Source of the DNA: Siderastrea radians
Taxonomy: Eukaryota > Cnidaria > Anthozoa > Scleractinia > Rhizangiidae
Assembly: GCA_964017195.1 (NCBI GenBank)
Contig: OZ024890.1
Location: 22,133,201-22,197,200, forward strand
DNA length: 64,000 bases
Direction of reading: 5' to 3'
Notes under the pieces: model-generated
Seen by the model: the letters and a program-made list of their open reading frames with translations, nothing else
Databases searched by the model: none
What the model was told of the DNA's origin: nothing
Program-made: the position numbers and the translations under genes
Part shown: positions 46,061 to 58,900 of the stretch, in pieces
Layout of the letters: every line of letters starts with the position of its first letter
Position numbering within the stretch: the first letter of the stretch is position 1

Positions 46061-48739
46061 ACATGTATATATAATGACATTAAATTTCAGTGGAAGAGCT
46101 TATTATCAGGCTAGTGTAGTAATGTAGTGAAAAAACAGTGTCTCCAATAAGCACTCTGTGCTAAATTCAACTTACATGCTTGAATGATGTTATGACAAGA
46201 ACTGTAAAGTAGGCAGCTGAGCAGTTAGTTTTTCATATGAACACTGATCCCAATGACCTGTTAACTGAATGAGAAGGCTGGGTGGGAAACATTTGATGGA
46301 AGGCCTTGGGGTTGACAACTGGGAAGCAAAGGTTTGTGCACCAAGATCAAGAGCCGTATATTTTCCCATCCAGCCTGACCTCAGTCAATTAGTAACCATA
46401 ATTTTATGCTTGATTTGATTGAAAAATTATGAAAACATCTTAGTGAATACTCAAATGAAAATGAATAATTTTTGAATGTTCAGTTCCCTCTATAAACATG
46501 CCATTGGTGCATCATGGTAGTTGTATGCAGCAAAACAAGTCCAAAATGAGCTTACCCAGAAGTCTAATATTCAGTACATGAAATAAAATCCAGTAGTTTG
46601 TTTTGATTAAAAATCATTCAAATCTTTGGGTCTTGCAACCTACACACCCTTAGAACCACAGGAAATGACCAAACATGCCACTTTAAATACAACAACCACG
46701 ATACCTTCAAATTGTGATCAAAGAGGGAACTGGGCACAGCACATGTACACATGCTAAATGAACCAAAAGAAATGTGTGGGCCCAAATCCAGCCCACACAT
46801 GCCAGCTTATTAGGTTGCTTTCTATGGAATTGCATTAAATTTTTGTTGTTCAGCAGTTTTTCTTTGAAAATGTAAAGGGTTTAGCGTCTCCATGAACAGT
46901 GCAAGCATAAGGATTGCATTCTTTTTTTGGATTGGCATAGTCTGTTTCATTAACAATTGTAGGACATTTGCAACTACAACTACCACAATCAAATTAGTTT
47001 TTTCTGTCTTATTAAAATTGTGTAATCCCAGTGAAGTTTAATGACAATGGACCTAATTTGGGTGTATGAACAATGAGCGAGTCAGTGAGGCATGTTTGTT
47101 AGTGAGCCAAAAGTGCAAGATGCAAGGCACATAGTCACACGCAAGGCACAGTATATTATTAATATTAATTAATATTAATCCTACTGTAGTCCCTATCTTC
47201 GATTACTCAGAGCAGTGAGGCAGCAATTTCCTTTGATTATGAAGGTCATTTCTCTTCTCGATTGCTCTTTAATTGATCTGTCTTTATCCTGGAATTGTTT
47301 TGTTTTGTTTTTGTCATGGCAACAGTCATGATAAAAATGTAGCTTTGATTCACATAAACCAACGAGCGCAGTAGGCTTTTTGTCAGCATGTTGCATACAA
47401 CAAACTTGTACTGTCTAAATAGGTGGATTTGCAGTGGTGCAACAGATGTAAGAGTACGTCAAAACATCTAAATCGAGCACGACATACAATGTTCTTACAT
47501 GTACATGTACACTGCTGAACTCAGCAACTGTTATATGACAGTCTGCTTAGGCTTCCATAAAGTGTTTGACCACTGTTGACTTGCTGACTCAATTGAATTT
47601 CTCAATTTTCTTCAGCATTGCATGCAGGAAACACTCCATTTCTACAGCTGTACCCTCAGCCTTTTTCTTCAGAATTGTGGACTTACATGTTTGTGTTGCT
47701 CGTGCGACTGGCTGGCATGTTGGTAACCCTTAATCAGAAAAGAAAAACTGAAGGATTCTGGTAGTTGTAGTCAAATGTGTCCCATTCTGAGCTGTGCTAG
47801 TGCATAGTACTTACACTTGTAAGATAACAATTTGAATCTTAAAATCATCATTGGTGTCTGCCTTTGAGACCTAATGTTCAGCAGATAATCCCTGCTTTCC
47901 ATGCACTTGGTCTTCTTGTCCGTCTTGACTAATTTGTTGCCCAATGCTGTTGTCTTTTTTTTTTCTGTGAAGACACAACACAGTCAAACTAAACCATGAT
48001 AACTAAAAGATACATGTCATACTATTGCATTTTAAGGCTGCGATTTGTCGGCCACAATAAATCGGGAAGCAAATTGGTTTATGTACAGTGCAAGCACTGC
48101 ACATGCATTTTTTTATAGTAAAAGCTTTTTTATAAAACGTTTTGGAAAACAAAAATTAATGGTAGGTGCTAGATAGTTAGTTTGTTTTCAGCTAAAATAC
48201 TGCAGATATAACTTGTTTTGCACCAATTCTTTTGTAGGTTGCGTTTTCGTTCTTAAAATCGGGCCCGACACGTGAAAATCTGTGAAGTGGTCACGGATTT
48301 TTCTGAATCAGCGGGCTTGTCGCAGCATGTAAATTAGCCTTTAGTTGCACACAAATATTTACTTTGCTCTGCAGTGGAGGCCGGTACTGTGGGAAAAACT
48401 AAAGTAGACACCTTTTTAAAAGAGCAATTTTGAAAGTCACAAAACAACAATCAAGAATAAACAATATCAATGAATGATTTCAAATGATTTTAGCAATCAG
48501 TGAGAATCAATGAAGAAAAAGGTTTGTGACTTTTATTAATTCAGATTGCTAATAGCAATGAAGAATGCTTGTTATTAATTGCCATAGATCCCAGAAGTTC
48601 AGACTTCTAACAAAAACACACAAATCAAAAACAAGGTCACTTCTTAGGGCTATCTTCCTTCCAAAATAAACATCAAAACATAGAGACAAAATAATTTCAA
48701 TAGACAAAATTAAACAGTAGATTGAGGCAAAGACTATTA

Positions 48740-49724
48740 TGCACCTGTCATTTAAAACCCCCGAACCCCCCCCCCCCCCACCCCTCGGGCATGACCAGGG
48801 CATTCACTTTTTATGTAAATGAAAGCCAGTGATCAATTCCCCGGTCCCCAGGGGAAAGTGAATGGTGAACTCCCCACCCCCATACATGTATGTCCAACAA
48901 ACAGGGTACTCCCTTTTAAATGTCAACTCGTAACAAGGGATGACAAATATGATGATAGCCGTGAAATAAAAACATTGTGTGGCAACACTTGAAACCCCTC
49001 CATGGACAAGAAAAGACAACTATTTCAACATAATCTTTCTATTTTACATCTTGATGTCAGAAAATGCAAGATCACAACAAATTACAACTCATGTTTTAGC
49101 AATAGTCTTCTGAAGTTAGAATAACTCAAGCTTAACAAAATAAAAATTAATGTATTTCTTGTAAAAATGAAAGTACATAGGTCATAAAGACGCAATCCCC
49201 AGTTAGACACTAATCAAAACAACACAAAACAACGCGTAAAATTTAACATTGATAATAGCTTAACTTGTTCATCGATAGGTCAAGTCAGTGAGTTTAAATG
49301 CATAATATTTTAATATCTATACAGTATCATTGAAAATATGCCCACCTTTCCTTACTAGACTTAAAAAATCTTCGGCTACAAGGGCCTTTTTAAACCGGAA
49401 AGGCAGAAAGACGTTTCACAGAGCATTTTAATTTGCAGCTTTGTATCGCTTCGCTTTGCAATTCGCTTCGATCGTTCAATCAAAGGAGTGATGATAATGT
49501 ATGCAAAATTACTACAGTATGCGGCATGAAAATGAAAACTGCTGACCATGGAGTAACTGCCCTGCTTATTCCCCGGCCAGGGAGGCTAAGGCCGTGATTT
49601 CTTGTGTGTTCCCTGTCTATCGGGCGACGAAAATGGAGTGAATATGAAGTGAAAGTCCCCTCATTACCCCGGCCATGCCTGAGGGGGGGGGGGGGGGACC
49701 GGGGGTTTCAAATGAACTTGTGCA
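48740..49724. mobile_element. Foldback element, about 985 bases, with C-run and G-run arms
   Basis: The left arm TGCACCTGTCATTTAAAACC, a C run and CTCGGGCATGACC return inverted as GGCCATGCCTGAG, a G run and GGGTTTCAAATGAACTTGTGCA. GTGAATG and CCCCGG motifs recur inside. No transposase is readable. Confidence 0.6.
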
Positions 49725-50305
49725 TTAGTCCCAAAACCTCTGGCCCCACTTGAAGAAGGCAAGCTGTGCAACTGAAGTCACTAAAGATGGCTTTTTAAGT
49801 GATTGTTCTATAAGTTTGACTGCCAAAACCAATTACTAGAAATCAGAAAATGACAATTAATTGATAATTTATCAATAATTATTATTTCTGACATCAATTT
49901 CTATTGAGTGACTATAGTTACCGGTATATTGAGCATGTGCCTGGCAAGAGCAACTGAGGAATATTATTTTTGTAATATTCAGTCTGAATGAAAAGCTTAA
50001 CAACACTAAAACGCGACTTTTCTTTTAAAGTAATAATCTCTGTTAGCCTGCCAGTCGAAGGGGTTTCATGCAAATGCTGTATAAAAACATTACATGCACG
50101 TAGGCCATACGCTCATTCACAGGTCCTGTAGTTGCAGCAAAACAACACTTGTTTAAAACGTAAATAGGGAGCTGCACAATTTGTTGAGTATTCATGACTT
50201 GCTCTGGTTTTCAGAGAAACCAGTTGAGGTTAGGGGAAATCATCGAACACAATTCGCACTAACCTTGAAAGTCCAGGTCGGTTGTTCGGTTCCATCGTTC
50301 CAGTG

Positions 50306-50425
50306 TCAACCGTGGAATCGCCAGAACATTGTGAAACAGTTTCTTAGAGACCCGTCGGCTTCTGGTCCTTCATTCTGACCTCTGTGAACCGCTTTTACGA
50401 CGTGAACCTCGCTATTTTCTACCAT
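50306..50425 (-). CDS. Candidate first exon of an unidentified minus-strand gene
   Basis: ATG at 50425 sits in a strong context (AAAATGG) and opens 39 codons beginning MVENSEVHVVKAVHRGQNEG before a stop. The codons are CpG-bearing and GC-richer than the surroundings, as expected of a real first exon. A splice donor was not fixed (CACGGTTGAC at the end is weak), and no second exon was found. It faces away from the plus-strand candidate at 51036. Confidence 0.3.
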   Translation of the reverse strand: MVENSEVHVVKAVHRGQNEGPEADGSLRNCFTMFWRFHG

Positions 50426-50759
50426 TTTGTTACGAAATGAAACGAAGTCCTTCTGTTTCAGGCTTGAAATAAACGCCTACCAGCTAGGGCTGCGCGCGCA
50501 TAGCATAATTTTTATATCGGCTTTCACAGAATAAATTAACTTGAAAAGAGAGAGGAGGGGAGGGGAGGGACGATAAGCACAAACTTAATTTGCTTAGAAA
50601 TTTTAAATGTCATCCCTATCAAAAAGTAGCAATTTGAACAAAGTTACCCATCCTTTTCTCGAGAAGAGAGAATCAAGGTTAAACCTAACAAATTCATACC
50701 ACCTATTCCTTTGATCTACCTAGGTCTACCCAGCTTCACACTTCTTTGACACTGCAACT

Positions 50760-50830
50760 GTCCAAAAGTATCGCGGGCGAATATCGCGCGGGACTTGACG
50801 AATTTTGGCGCGGATGTTGTGAAAGCAAGG
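50760..50830. promoter_or_regulatory. CpG-rich promoter candidate with an E2F-like site
   Basis: Between the two divergent candidate first exons, a short CpG-rich stretch contains TATCGCGGGCG, TATCGCGCGGG and TTTTGGCGCGG (about 50801-50811). The last matches the E2F consensus TTTSGCGC. This fits a TATA-less, possibly bidirectional, growth-linked promoter. The start sites are not known. Confidence 0.4.
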
Positions 50831-51035
50831 GCTATGGCTACATGTTATATTTTATAGTTTTGTACGTTCCTTGTTCCTGGTAAAATGAAAACGGTGCTGT
50901 TTCTAACCTTCGGATGTATCAGGTTCACCCAGCGCACGAAAATAGCCTTTCCACTGTGCAGTTTTAGCAAAATGGAAGCTACATACGGGTAGCCAACGTT
51001 TCGACTTGGATCATCAGCCCCGGTCATCAGCAAAA

Positions 51036-53109
51036 ATGTCCACGTCTCATCCGAACAAAAAAGGAATTCATCAGTCCATGATGAAATGCATCGCTGTTGA
51101 AACTGGTAAGTTGACAAACTACTTTATTTTGTATTTGACTATTGGTCCTACTAATATCAGTCTAATATCATCTTGGGCTTTCCAAAGGGCCTAATATAAG
51201 GGGCCGACCATTTAACTCTTGAGGGTGGGGGAGGGGGGGTGGATGATTTCTGGTCAGCAAGCTTTTTTTTTCTAGCAACCTGGTGGGCAGGATACTTTTT
51301 TTCCTTCTAAATGCTCTGCAGAATATTTTTTTTCCTCTTCATTTCTCTGCAGGATTTTTTTTCCTCAAAAAAGTGTCCTGTGTTTACATTTACAGAATGT
51401 ATTTACATTTACATTGTGGTTATTGTTGTAATAGTTCAATATGGAGCTGCAAAGCCTTAAAATGTTGTAAGCTATACAAAATCATGCTATACAAAAACAT
51501 GTTTTTTGGGGGGGATTTATTCTTTTTAGTAGTGTTCAATTTGGGCGTTTTGGACACATAGGTTGAAGAGGAATTTTTTATTATAAAATCAGCTATTTCA
51601 AGACCTTATTCGGAGATTTTAAGCAATCATGTCTGTGATTTTTAATCGGAGAATTCGAAAGAATTCTTGGTAGAACACTTTTTTTCGTGTTGATAAGCAA
51701 TAAAAACAAACAGCACTTGAAGAACACTACATGTACAAGCAAAATAATATGCAAGTCGGTAGGCTAACCGGAATGTTGTTTTGGCTAAACCAGAGTGTGA
51801 TTTGGGCTAACTGGAGTGGCTCGCTGGCTCGCAGATTGTCGGACCCTATAAAGCTAAGAATGCATTGCACATTCTGAAGCATAACCAACTCCAGAGTTTA
51901 AAGGGAGCAAGGGAAGAATGGTTGCAGTTTTGCTGGGATTTTGTAAAGTCCCCCTGGAATGATGAAATAGCTTTGCAACATTTTTTTTTTCTTGCTTGCA
52001 GCAGTGCAAGAATTTTTTTCTATTTCATTTGTGCTGCATGCAATGTTTTTCTTCTGACAAGGGCTTGCAGGAAATTTTTTTTCGAAATCATCCACACCCC
52101 CCCTCAAGAGTTAAATGGTCGGCCCCTAAGGGAATGCTATTGGGAGCAATTTTAGAATACCCGGCCACTTCATTTAGGCTTACATGTTGTGTAAGAAGCC
52201 ACAACATTTGAATGCAAATTTGAGCACTACAAATTTTTCTAGGAATATTGCCAGTCTTATCTCATGATCAAATTGCACAAGAAGTCATGTGACTGCCTTT
52301 TATAGATATATTCTACTGTGAATATTACAGGTTTCAGTACAGTCAAAGCTCTCATCAGCGACCACCTCTGGAATTCCGAAAAGTGGTCGCAGCTAGAGCT
52401 GGCCGCTCATGAGAAGGAGCTCTTATTTAAGGGACCACGAGGTACAACAGAAGAGGGTGGTCGCTTATGAGAGCTTTTAGCATAAAGCCTGGCATATGTT
52501 GATGGTCACCAATAGTACTGTAGCAAAAATATTAAAAATTTTTATACAAGATTATCGCGCATGTACAAGTCAATGAACCATTAGTGCTTATGCTATGTAT
52601 TACTCTGAATTTTCCCAAAAAGTGAGTAGTTTTATTACAGTGCTGCTTGCTGTACCCTTGCCACCAGACAAAGTTTTTCATTAGTTTGTGACAACTTTTT
52701 GACATCTTTCTGACAACTTCCCAATGGGTTTGTTTCTACTGGCCAATTAGAATGCAAGAAATGTGGGAGGCGGAGTTGATAAGTTCCACACTCTCTCTCT
52801 CTTGTACCGTTGTCTGGTTGCAACCGTACAACATGCAGCACTGTAAACTGTTGACTGAGCGGTCACTTACGAGAACTTAGAATCCAGGCAATAATTCACA
52901 AAAGTGGTCACACTGTTGCTTACGGGAGCGATTGCTTATGAGAACTTTTGATTACAGAGTTTAGGTGATGTTCAAATGGGGTTTCACAATGTTGGTTGTA
53001 ACTTGAGCTGGTCACTAACGAGAGTGGTCACAGGGAGGGCTTTGACTGTATTCTGATTGGTTCCCTAGCAACTTGAGGTATAATGTTATTGTTGCTGTTA
53101 TTATTACAG

Positions 53110-53142
<33 letters not shown>

Positions 53143-53812
53143 TTAGTACATAAACCCATTTCAACAGCTGATACATGCATATAATGCCCAAGGCTGAAAA
53201 CAAAACTTTAAGGGCAACTTTTTTCTGGCATGAGTGTTATTTAGCAAATCAACCCCTTTCGGCAGTTGGTATATTAGAGGATAATGCCCAAGGTTGAAAG
53301 ATTGTCCAAACAAGGAACAGTTGAGTATAACAGAATGTCTTATTAAGTGTGTGTCAGTAAAGCAGATATTCATTGTTACAGTCAATGTCATTAGTCAACA
53401 TCGTTTTTACCACCTTAATGACTGCCTCAATTAAAGATTACTCTTGTTGTAAATTCAAACTACATGTATCTTAGTATACAGTTGAACCCCACTTAAGGAT
53501 CTCAACCACTTTATCAAGATGCAACTACCTCATTATTATGGCTACTATCAATGGGATACAAAAGGATTATGCAAGCATTGCTCATATCCATGTTAAAATT
53601 AATATTCTCATTAAGTGAATTTGATTTACAGTGTACAAGTGTCACAAATGACCTTCTCAACCTTGTCTTTTTCAGATTTCTTGCCTTTGTCAACTACCAC
53701 TCATGGGGCACTGGTAAATATTTTAAAGAACTGGACATTTTCTTACAGGGACAACCCATTTCTCACTATTTTGGATCGGCTTCGATCAGTATTTCATGAA
53801 AGCAAAATTGTG
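51036..53812 (+). CDS. 5' part of an unidentified plus-strand gene (two exons)
   Basis: Exon 1 (coding 51036-51105) starts MSTSHPNKKGIHQSMMKCIA and ends in phase 1 before a GTAAGT donor. Exon 2 (53676-53812) starts after CTTTTTCAG, is open in exactly the required phase (DFLPLSTTTHGALVNILKNW, then SYRDNPFLTILDRLRSVF), and ends in phase 0 before GTAAGA. Together they give 69 codons. The amphipathic pattern of exon 2 looks alpha-helical. I do not recognise the family. The gene would continue to the right, so the satellite array may lie within one of its introns or beyond its end. Confidence 0.55.
51200..52126. mobile_element. Harbinger-type non-autonomous element, 927 bases, TAA target
   Basis: The ends GGGGCCGACCATTTAACTCT and its exact inverse at 52107-52126 are flanked by TAA on both sides (51197-51199, 52127-52129). 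Arms pair over about 50 bases. GG-rich ends with a three-base TAA/TTA duplication are typical of PIF/Harbinger. The interior holds repeated T-run segments with CTGCAGG-like spacers and no transposase. It sits in intron 1 of the unidentified gene. Confidence 0.75.
52340..53048. mobile_element. TA-flanked inverted-repeat element, 709 bases
   Basis: The ends CAGTCAAAGCTCTC and GAGGGCTTTGACTG are inverted with one mismatch and flanked by TA, as in Tc1/mariner insertions. Beneath the ends, the phrase GGTCGCTTATGAGAGC (or close variants such as GGTCACTTACGAGAAC) recurs about six times in both halves. It has no transposase. Confidence 0.7.
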
Positions 53813-54081
53813 GTAAGAAAAACAGCATTGCATGGCAAGTTAGATACAAAATTTATTTAGAAAATCTCAGCTAATCCACATCAATTTGTTTATGAGGTCT
53901 GATTGAACAAGGATGCTAAGAAAACAATAAGAAGAAATCGATGTTTTCGGCTTTGCTTTTTTGCTCTATTACAAGTGAGACGATGGAGGCACTTCCTTTG
54001 TTAGAAGGACTGTCCACTGAGATGGCAGTTTTTTTTGTCACTCATTAAGTGTGATTTGGAAAGATATTTGAAGTAATAATT

Positions 54082-54223
54082 ATATCAAACACAAGAAAAA
54101 GTGTTTCATCAGGATATCCAGACACCGAGAAGTGGGTTGGAAAAAAGAGGCGCAGCCGAGTTTTTTTGACTGACTTCGAGGTGTTTGGATACCTGATGAA
54201 ACACTCTTTCGAGTTTTTGATAT
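54082..54223. mobile_element. MITE, about 140 bases
   Basis: The left arm ATATCAAACACAAGAAAAAG then TGTTTCATCAGG returns inverted at the right (CCTGATGAAACA, then CTCTTTCGAGTTTTTGATAT). It is noncoding. Confidence 0.6.
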
Positions 54224-55167
54224 GGCTTCTCAAACCATTCATAATTCTTGGAGAAATTCAAAGCAAAAGTTCACAAAATCTTATGCTAATTAAGATCCGG
54301 TATCCAAACCACCGTCACAGTTGTGATTTCCTTTGTTTTCTCTTAATGAATTATGAATGAGTTTGAGAAGTTTTATTTATATGTTCATTATTTTTGCCAG
54401 TCCATAACTTAACTGACACAGGCCAGTCTCTCTTTGTAATAAGTCTTCTCAGCTCTCACAGCAGTAATGTTTGAGGAAAAATGTGCAAGAATTGAAACTT
54501 GATTGAAGAATATTTGTTTCCTTGTGGCACTGGCAACCATTCCTGCTCTTAAGGTGACACAATTTTTATGAGCAGGACTGCCAAGATGACACATCTTTTG
54601 CCAGTTTGCATTTGCTGTTGATACAAGAAATAAATGTTGATAACTCATGATTAAGAGCAGTTGGTAAAAAGCAAAACAAAACAAACAAACAAACAAACAA
54701 ATAATCTAATGATAATGACCCGGCCCTGACTAAAAAAAAGAAAGCTCTGGTAAGAAAATCTTTGTACTAGGATAATTTCTTGAAGCAATACATGAATGTT
54801 AGTCTACCACCATGGTGAGTAGAATTAAGGATGCATACAGCCTGTATAACGAAGTCTCGGACTGGCAAAAGGAACATAGGAATATTAAAAAAGTTCAAAG
54901 CAGCGACTTTTAGCGATAGCAGCTTTTAGCTGCTGAATTCGTGATTAACCTGAGCCTTCTCACTTCTCACTTCTCACTTCATATTGACATGCCCTGAGCA
55001 GTTGATGAAAAGCAAAGAAAAAAACAAACAGAAACAACAATAACAATGACAACAATTTATGATAATGACCTTGCCATGAAAACTTGAGAAGGCTATGGTT
55101 GGAAACCCTTTACAAGTATTAAGATACTGTCTTCAAACAGTTTGTTAGCCTACTGTCACCTGGCTAA

Positions 55168-55353
55168 GGCCCCGTTTACATGAGTTAACTCATCCGGGGA
55201 TGATTTTCATCTCAACCCGGGGTGACTTTCATCCCGTTGTCTGGTCATTTACCTGTGAGTATTTACATGATTTGGAGCAAAAATGGGTTCGGGACAAAAG
55301 TCGTCCCGGGATGAAACTCATCCCGGGATGAAATAACTCATGTAAACGGGGCC
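55168..55353. mobile_element. Harbinger-type MITE, 186 bases, TAA target
   Basis: The ends GGCCCCGTTTACATGAGTTA and its exact inverse are flanked by TAA (55165-55167, 55354-55356). ATCCCGGG-like motifs recur inside in both orientations. Confidence 0.8.
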
Positions 55354-55907
55354 TAAGTACATGTAGACTTAGGGGCATATACTGCAACGACAACCAATCG
55401 TTGAACACACACACTCATTTTTCCTACGCTTGGCGCTGGTCACTTGTATTTGCTACTAGCTCTCATTGGCTCATTTGATTGCCAGTGTCTTATGATTGAC
55501 CAGAGTAATTGTTTTGTTTAGGTTTTATGACACCTGCTTCATTTGAAAATGATTATTGTTCTATGTAGCACCTGATCTGAGCTAACTCGTAAAATCTGTT
55601 GGTAAATAAAAAGGCTCAAAACTGGTGGGTTGGTGCACCCACCATTCCTGGTGTGTTAAATGACTTTAAAGCCAATTATCTAACACTGCATGCCTCTTTA
55701 TGTTAATGCCATGGTGTGTATGTAAATTTTTTTCGCAAGTTTTAATGTTTAGATGGAAGCCAAAATATGTTTGGTTTGAAAGCTGCCAAAAAATACATTC
55801 AGTAACAAGACTAATAATTTCTATAAGGAAAGAGAAAAGGAAAAAATGGACATTATTAACAATTTTTTTTTTCGCCTTGAGACAAGACCAACACTGCCTC
55901 TTGCATA

Positions 55908-58900
55908 GCAGTCATCTTTAGGCAGTCAGTGAAGCCTACTGCAAACAAAAAATGCTGATCTTTCATGACTGGCAGATTTTACTACAAACAGCTCTGTGTT
56001 TCATACTTTTCAAAATTGAAAGCAATGAACAAGATAAGTGAAAAACCAAAAGCTTAAAGCCAGGAAGAAAGATCAAAAGTCAAGATCTCATTTGAAATCT
56101 AGAGAGAACCTTTTTGTAAGTGCAACATGCCATGAGAAAGGAATTTCATCCGCCAAGTTCATGCATCGCAGTCACAAATCGAATGTGACAAAACATGAAT
56201 GGCGTTTTCTGTTTGTTGTAGTATTCACTGTTGGGTTTTAAAAATGTGGTCATTTTTAGGAAACCCACTGCAAAGATGCAGTCATCTTTAGGCAGTCAGT
56301 GAGGCCTATTGCAAACAAAAAATGCTGATCTTTCATGGCTGACAGATTTTAGTGCGAACAGTTCTGTTTCAGACTTGTCAAAATTGAAGCTGAATGAATA
56401 ATATTAGTGAAAAAAAAGCTAAAAGCCAGGTAGAAAGATCCAAAGTCAAGAGCTCATTTGAAATGTAGAGAAAAACGTTTTGTAAGTGCATTACATGTCA
56501 TGAGAAAGGAATTTCATTAGCCAAGTTCATGCATCGCAGTCACAAATCGAATGTGACAAAAACCCACTGCAAATATGCAGTCATCTTTAGGCAGTCAGTG
56601 AAGCCTATTGCAAACAAAAAATGCTGATCTTTCATGACTGGCAGATTTTAGTACAAACAGCTCTGTGTTTCAGACTTTTCAAAGTTAAAGGCAATGAAAA
56701 AGATAAGTGAAAAACAAAAAGCTTAAAGCCAGGAAGAAATATGCAAAGTAAAGATCTCATTTGAAATCTAGAGAGAAACTTTTTGTAAGTGCAACATGAG
56801 AAAGGAATTTCATTAGCCAAGTTCATGCATCGCAGTCACAAATCGAATGTGACAAAAGATGAATGACATTTTCTGTTTGTTATAGTATTCACTGTTGGGT
56901 TTTCAAAATGTGGTCATTTTTAGGAAACCCACTGCAAAGATGCAGTCATCTTTTGGCAGTCAGTGAAGCCTATTGCAAACAAAAAATGCTGATCTTTCAT
57001 GACTGGCAGATTGTAGTACAAACAGTTCTGTGTTTCATACTTTTCAAAATTGAAAGAAATGAACAAGATAAGTGAAAAACAAAAAGCTTAAAGCCAGGAA
57101 GAAAGATCCAAAGTCAAGATCTCATTTGAAATCTAGAGAGGAACTTTTTGTAAGTGCAACATACCATGAGAAAGGAATTTCATTAGCCAAGTTCATGCAT
57201 CGCAGTCACAAATCGAATGTGACAAAAGATGAGTGACGAAGAAATATCCAAAGTCAAGATCTCATTTGAAATCTAGAGAAAAACCTTTTGTAAGTGCAAC
57301 ATGTCAGAAGAAAGGAATTTCATTAGCCAAGTTCATGCATCGCAGTCACAAATCGAATGTGACAAAAGATGATTGACATTTTCTGTTTGTTCTAGTATTC
57401 ACTGTTGGGTTTTCAAAATGTGGTCATTTTTAGGAAACCCACTGCTCGAAAGATGCAGTCATCTTTAGGCAGTCAGTGAAGCCTATTGCAAACAAAAAAT
57501 GCTGATCTTTCATGACTGGCAGATTTTAGTACAAACAGTTCTGTGTATGTTTCATATTTTTCAAAATTGAAAGCAATGAATAAGATAAGTGAAAAACAAA
57601 AAGCTTAAAGCCAGGAAGAAATATCCAAAGTCAAGATCTCATTTGAAATCTAGAGAAAAACCTTTTTTAAGTGCAACATGTCAGAAGAAAGGAATTTCAT
57701 TAGCCAAGTTCATGCATCGCAGTCACAAATCGAATGTGACAAAAGATGAGTGACATTTTCTGTTTGTTCTAGTATTCACTGTTGGGTTTTCAAAATGTGG
57801 TCATTTTTAGGAAACCCACTGCAAAGATGCAGTCATCTTTAGGCAGTTAGTGAAGCCTATTGCAAACAAAAATGCTGATCTTTCATGACTGGCAGATTTT
57901 AGTACAAACAGTTCTGTGTTTCATATTTTTCAAAATTGAAAGCAATGAATAAGATAAGTGAAAAACAAAAAGCTTAAAGCCAGGAAGAAATATCCAAAGT
58001 CAAGATCTCATTTGAAATCTAGAGAAAAACCTTTTGTAAGTGCAACATGTCAGAAGAAAGGAATTTCATTAGCCAAGTTCATGCATCGCAGTCACAAAAC
58101 GAATGTGACAAAAGATGAGTGACATTTTCTGTTTGTTCTAGTATTCACTGTTGGGTTTTCAAAATGTGGTCATTTTTAGGAAACCCACTGCAAAGATGCA
58201 GTCATCTTTAGGCAGTCAGTGAAGCCTATTCCAAACAAAAATGCTGATCTTTCATGACTGGCAGATTTTAGTACAAACAGTTCTGTGTTTCATATTTTTC
58301 AAAATTGAAAGCAATGAATAAGATAAGTGAAAAACAAAAAGCTTAAAGCCAGGAAGAAATATCCAAAGTCAAGATCTCATTTGAAATCTAGAGAAAAACC
58401 TTTTGTAAGTGCAACATGTCAGAAGAAAGGAATTTCATTAGCCATGTTCATGCATCGCAGTCACAAATCGAATGTGACAAAAGATTATTGACATTTTCTG
58501 TTTGTTCTAGTATTCACTGTTGGGTTTTCAAAATGTGGTCATTTTTACGAAACCCACTGCTCGAAAGATGCAGTCATCTTTAGGCAGTCAGTGAAGACTA
58601 TTCCAAACAAAAAATGTTGATCTTTCATGACTGGCAGATTTTAGTACAAACAGTTCTGTGTTTCATATTTTTCAAAATTGAAAGCAATGAATAAGATAAG
58701 TGAAAAACAAAAAGCTTAAAGCCAGGAAGAAATATCCAAAGTCAAGATCTCATTTGAAATCTAGAGAAAAACCTTTTTTAAGTGCAACATGTCAGAAGAA
58801 AGGAATTTCATTAGCCAAGTTCATGCATCGCAGTCACAAATCGAATGTGACAAAAGATGAGTGACATTTTCTGTTTGTTCTAGTATTCACTGTTGGGTTT

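Larger units (their letters stand above)
44871..50300. other. Long stretch with no supported gene
   Basis: AT-rich DNA with two inverted-repeat elements (annotated) and no open frame with a recognisable domain or phased splice sites. It could be intronic for a gene whose exons are outside or too short to see. Confidence 0.5.
53813..55904. other. Intron or intergenic DNA with small MITEs only
   Basis: Between exon 2 of the unidentified gene and the satellite, only two MITEs and simple repeats (CAAA near 54685, TTCTCAC near 54960) were seen. No further exon could be supported. Confidence 0.5.

Noticed and set aside
56038..57075. Open frames of about 65 codons in the satellite
   Set aside because: They occur only in diverged edge monomers and are not conserved in the core units.
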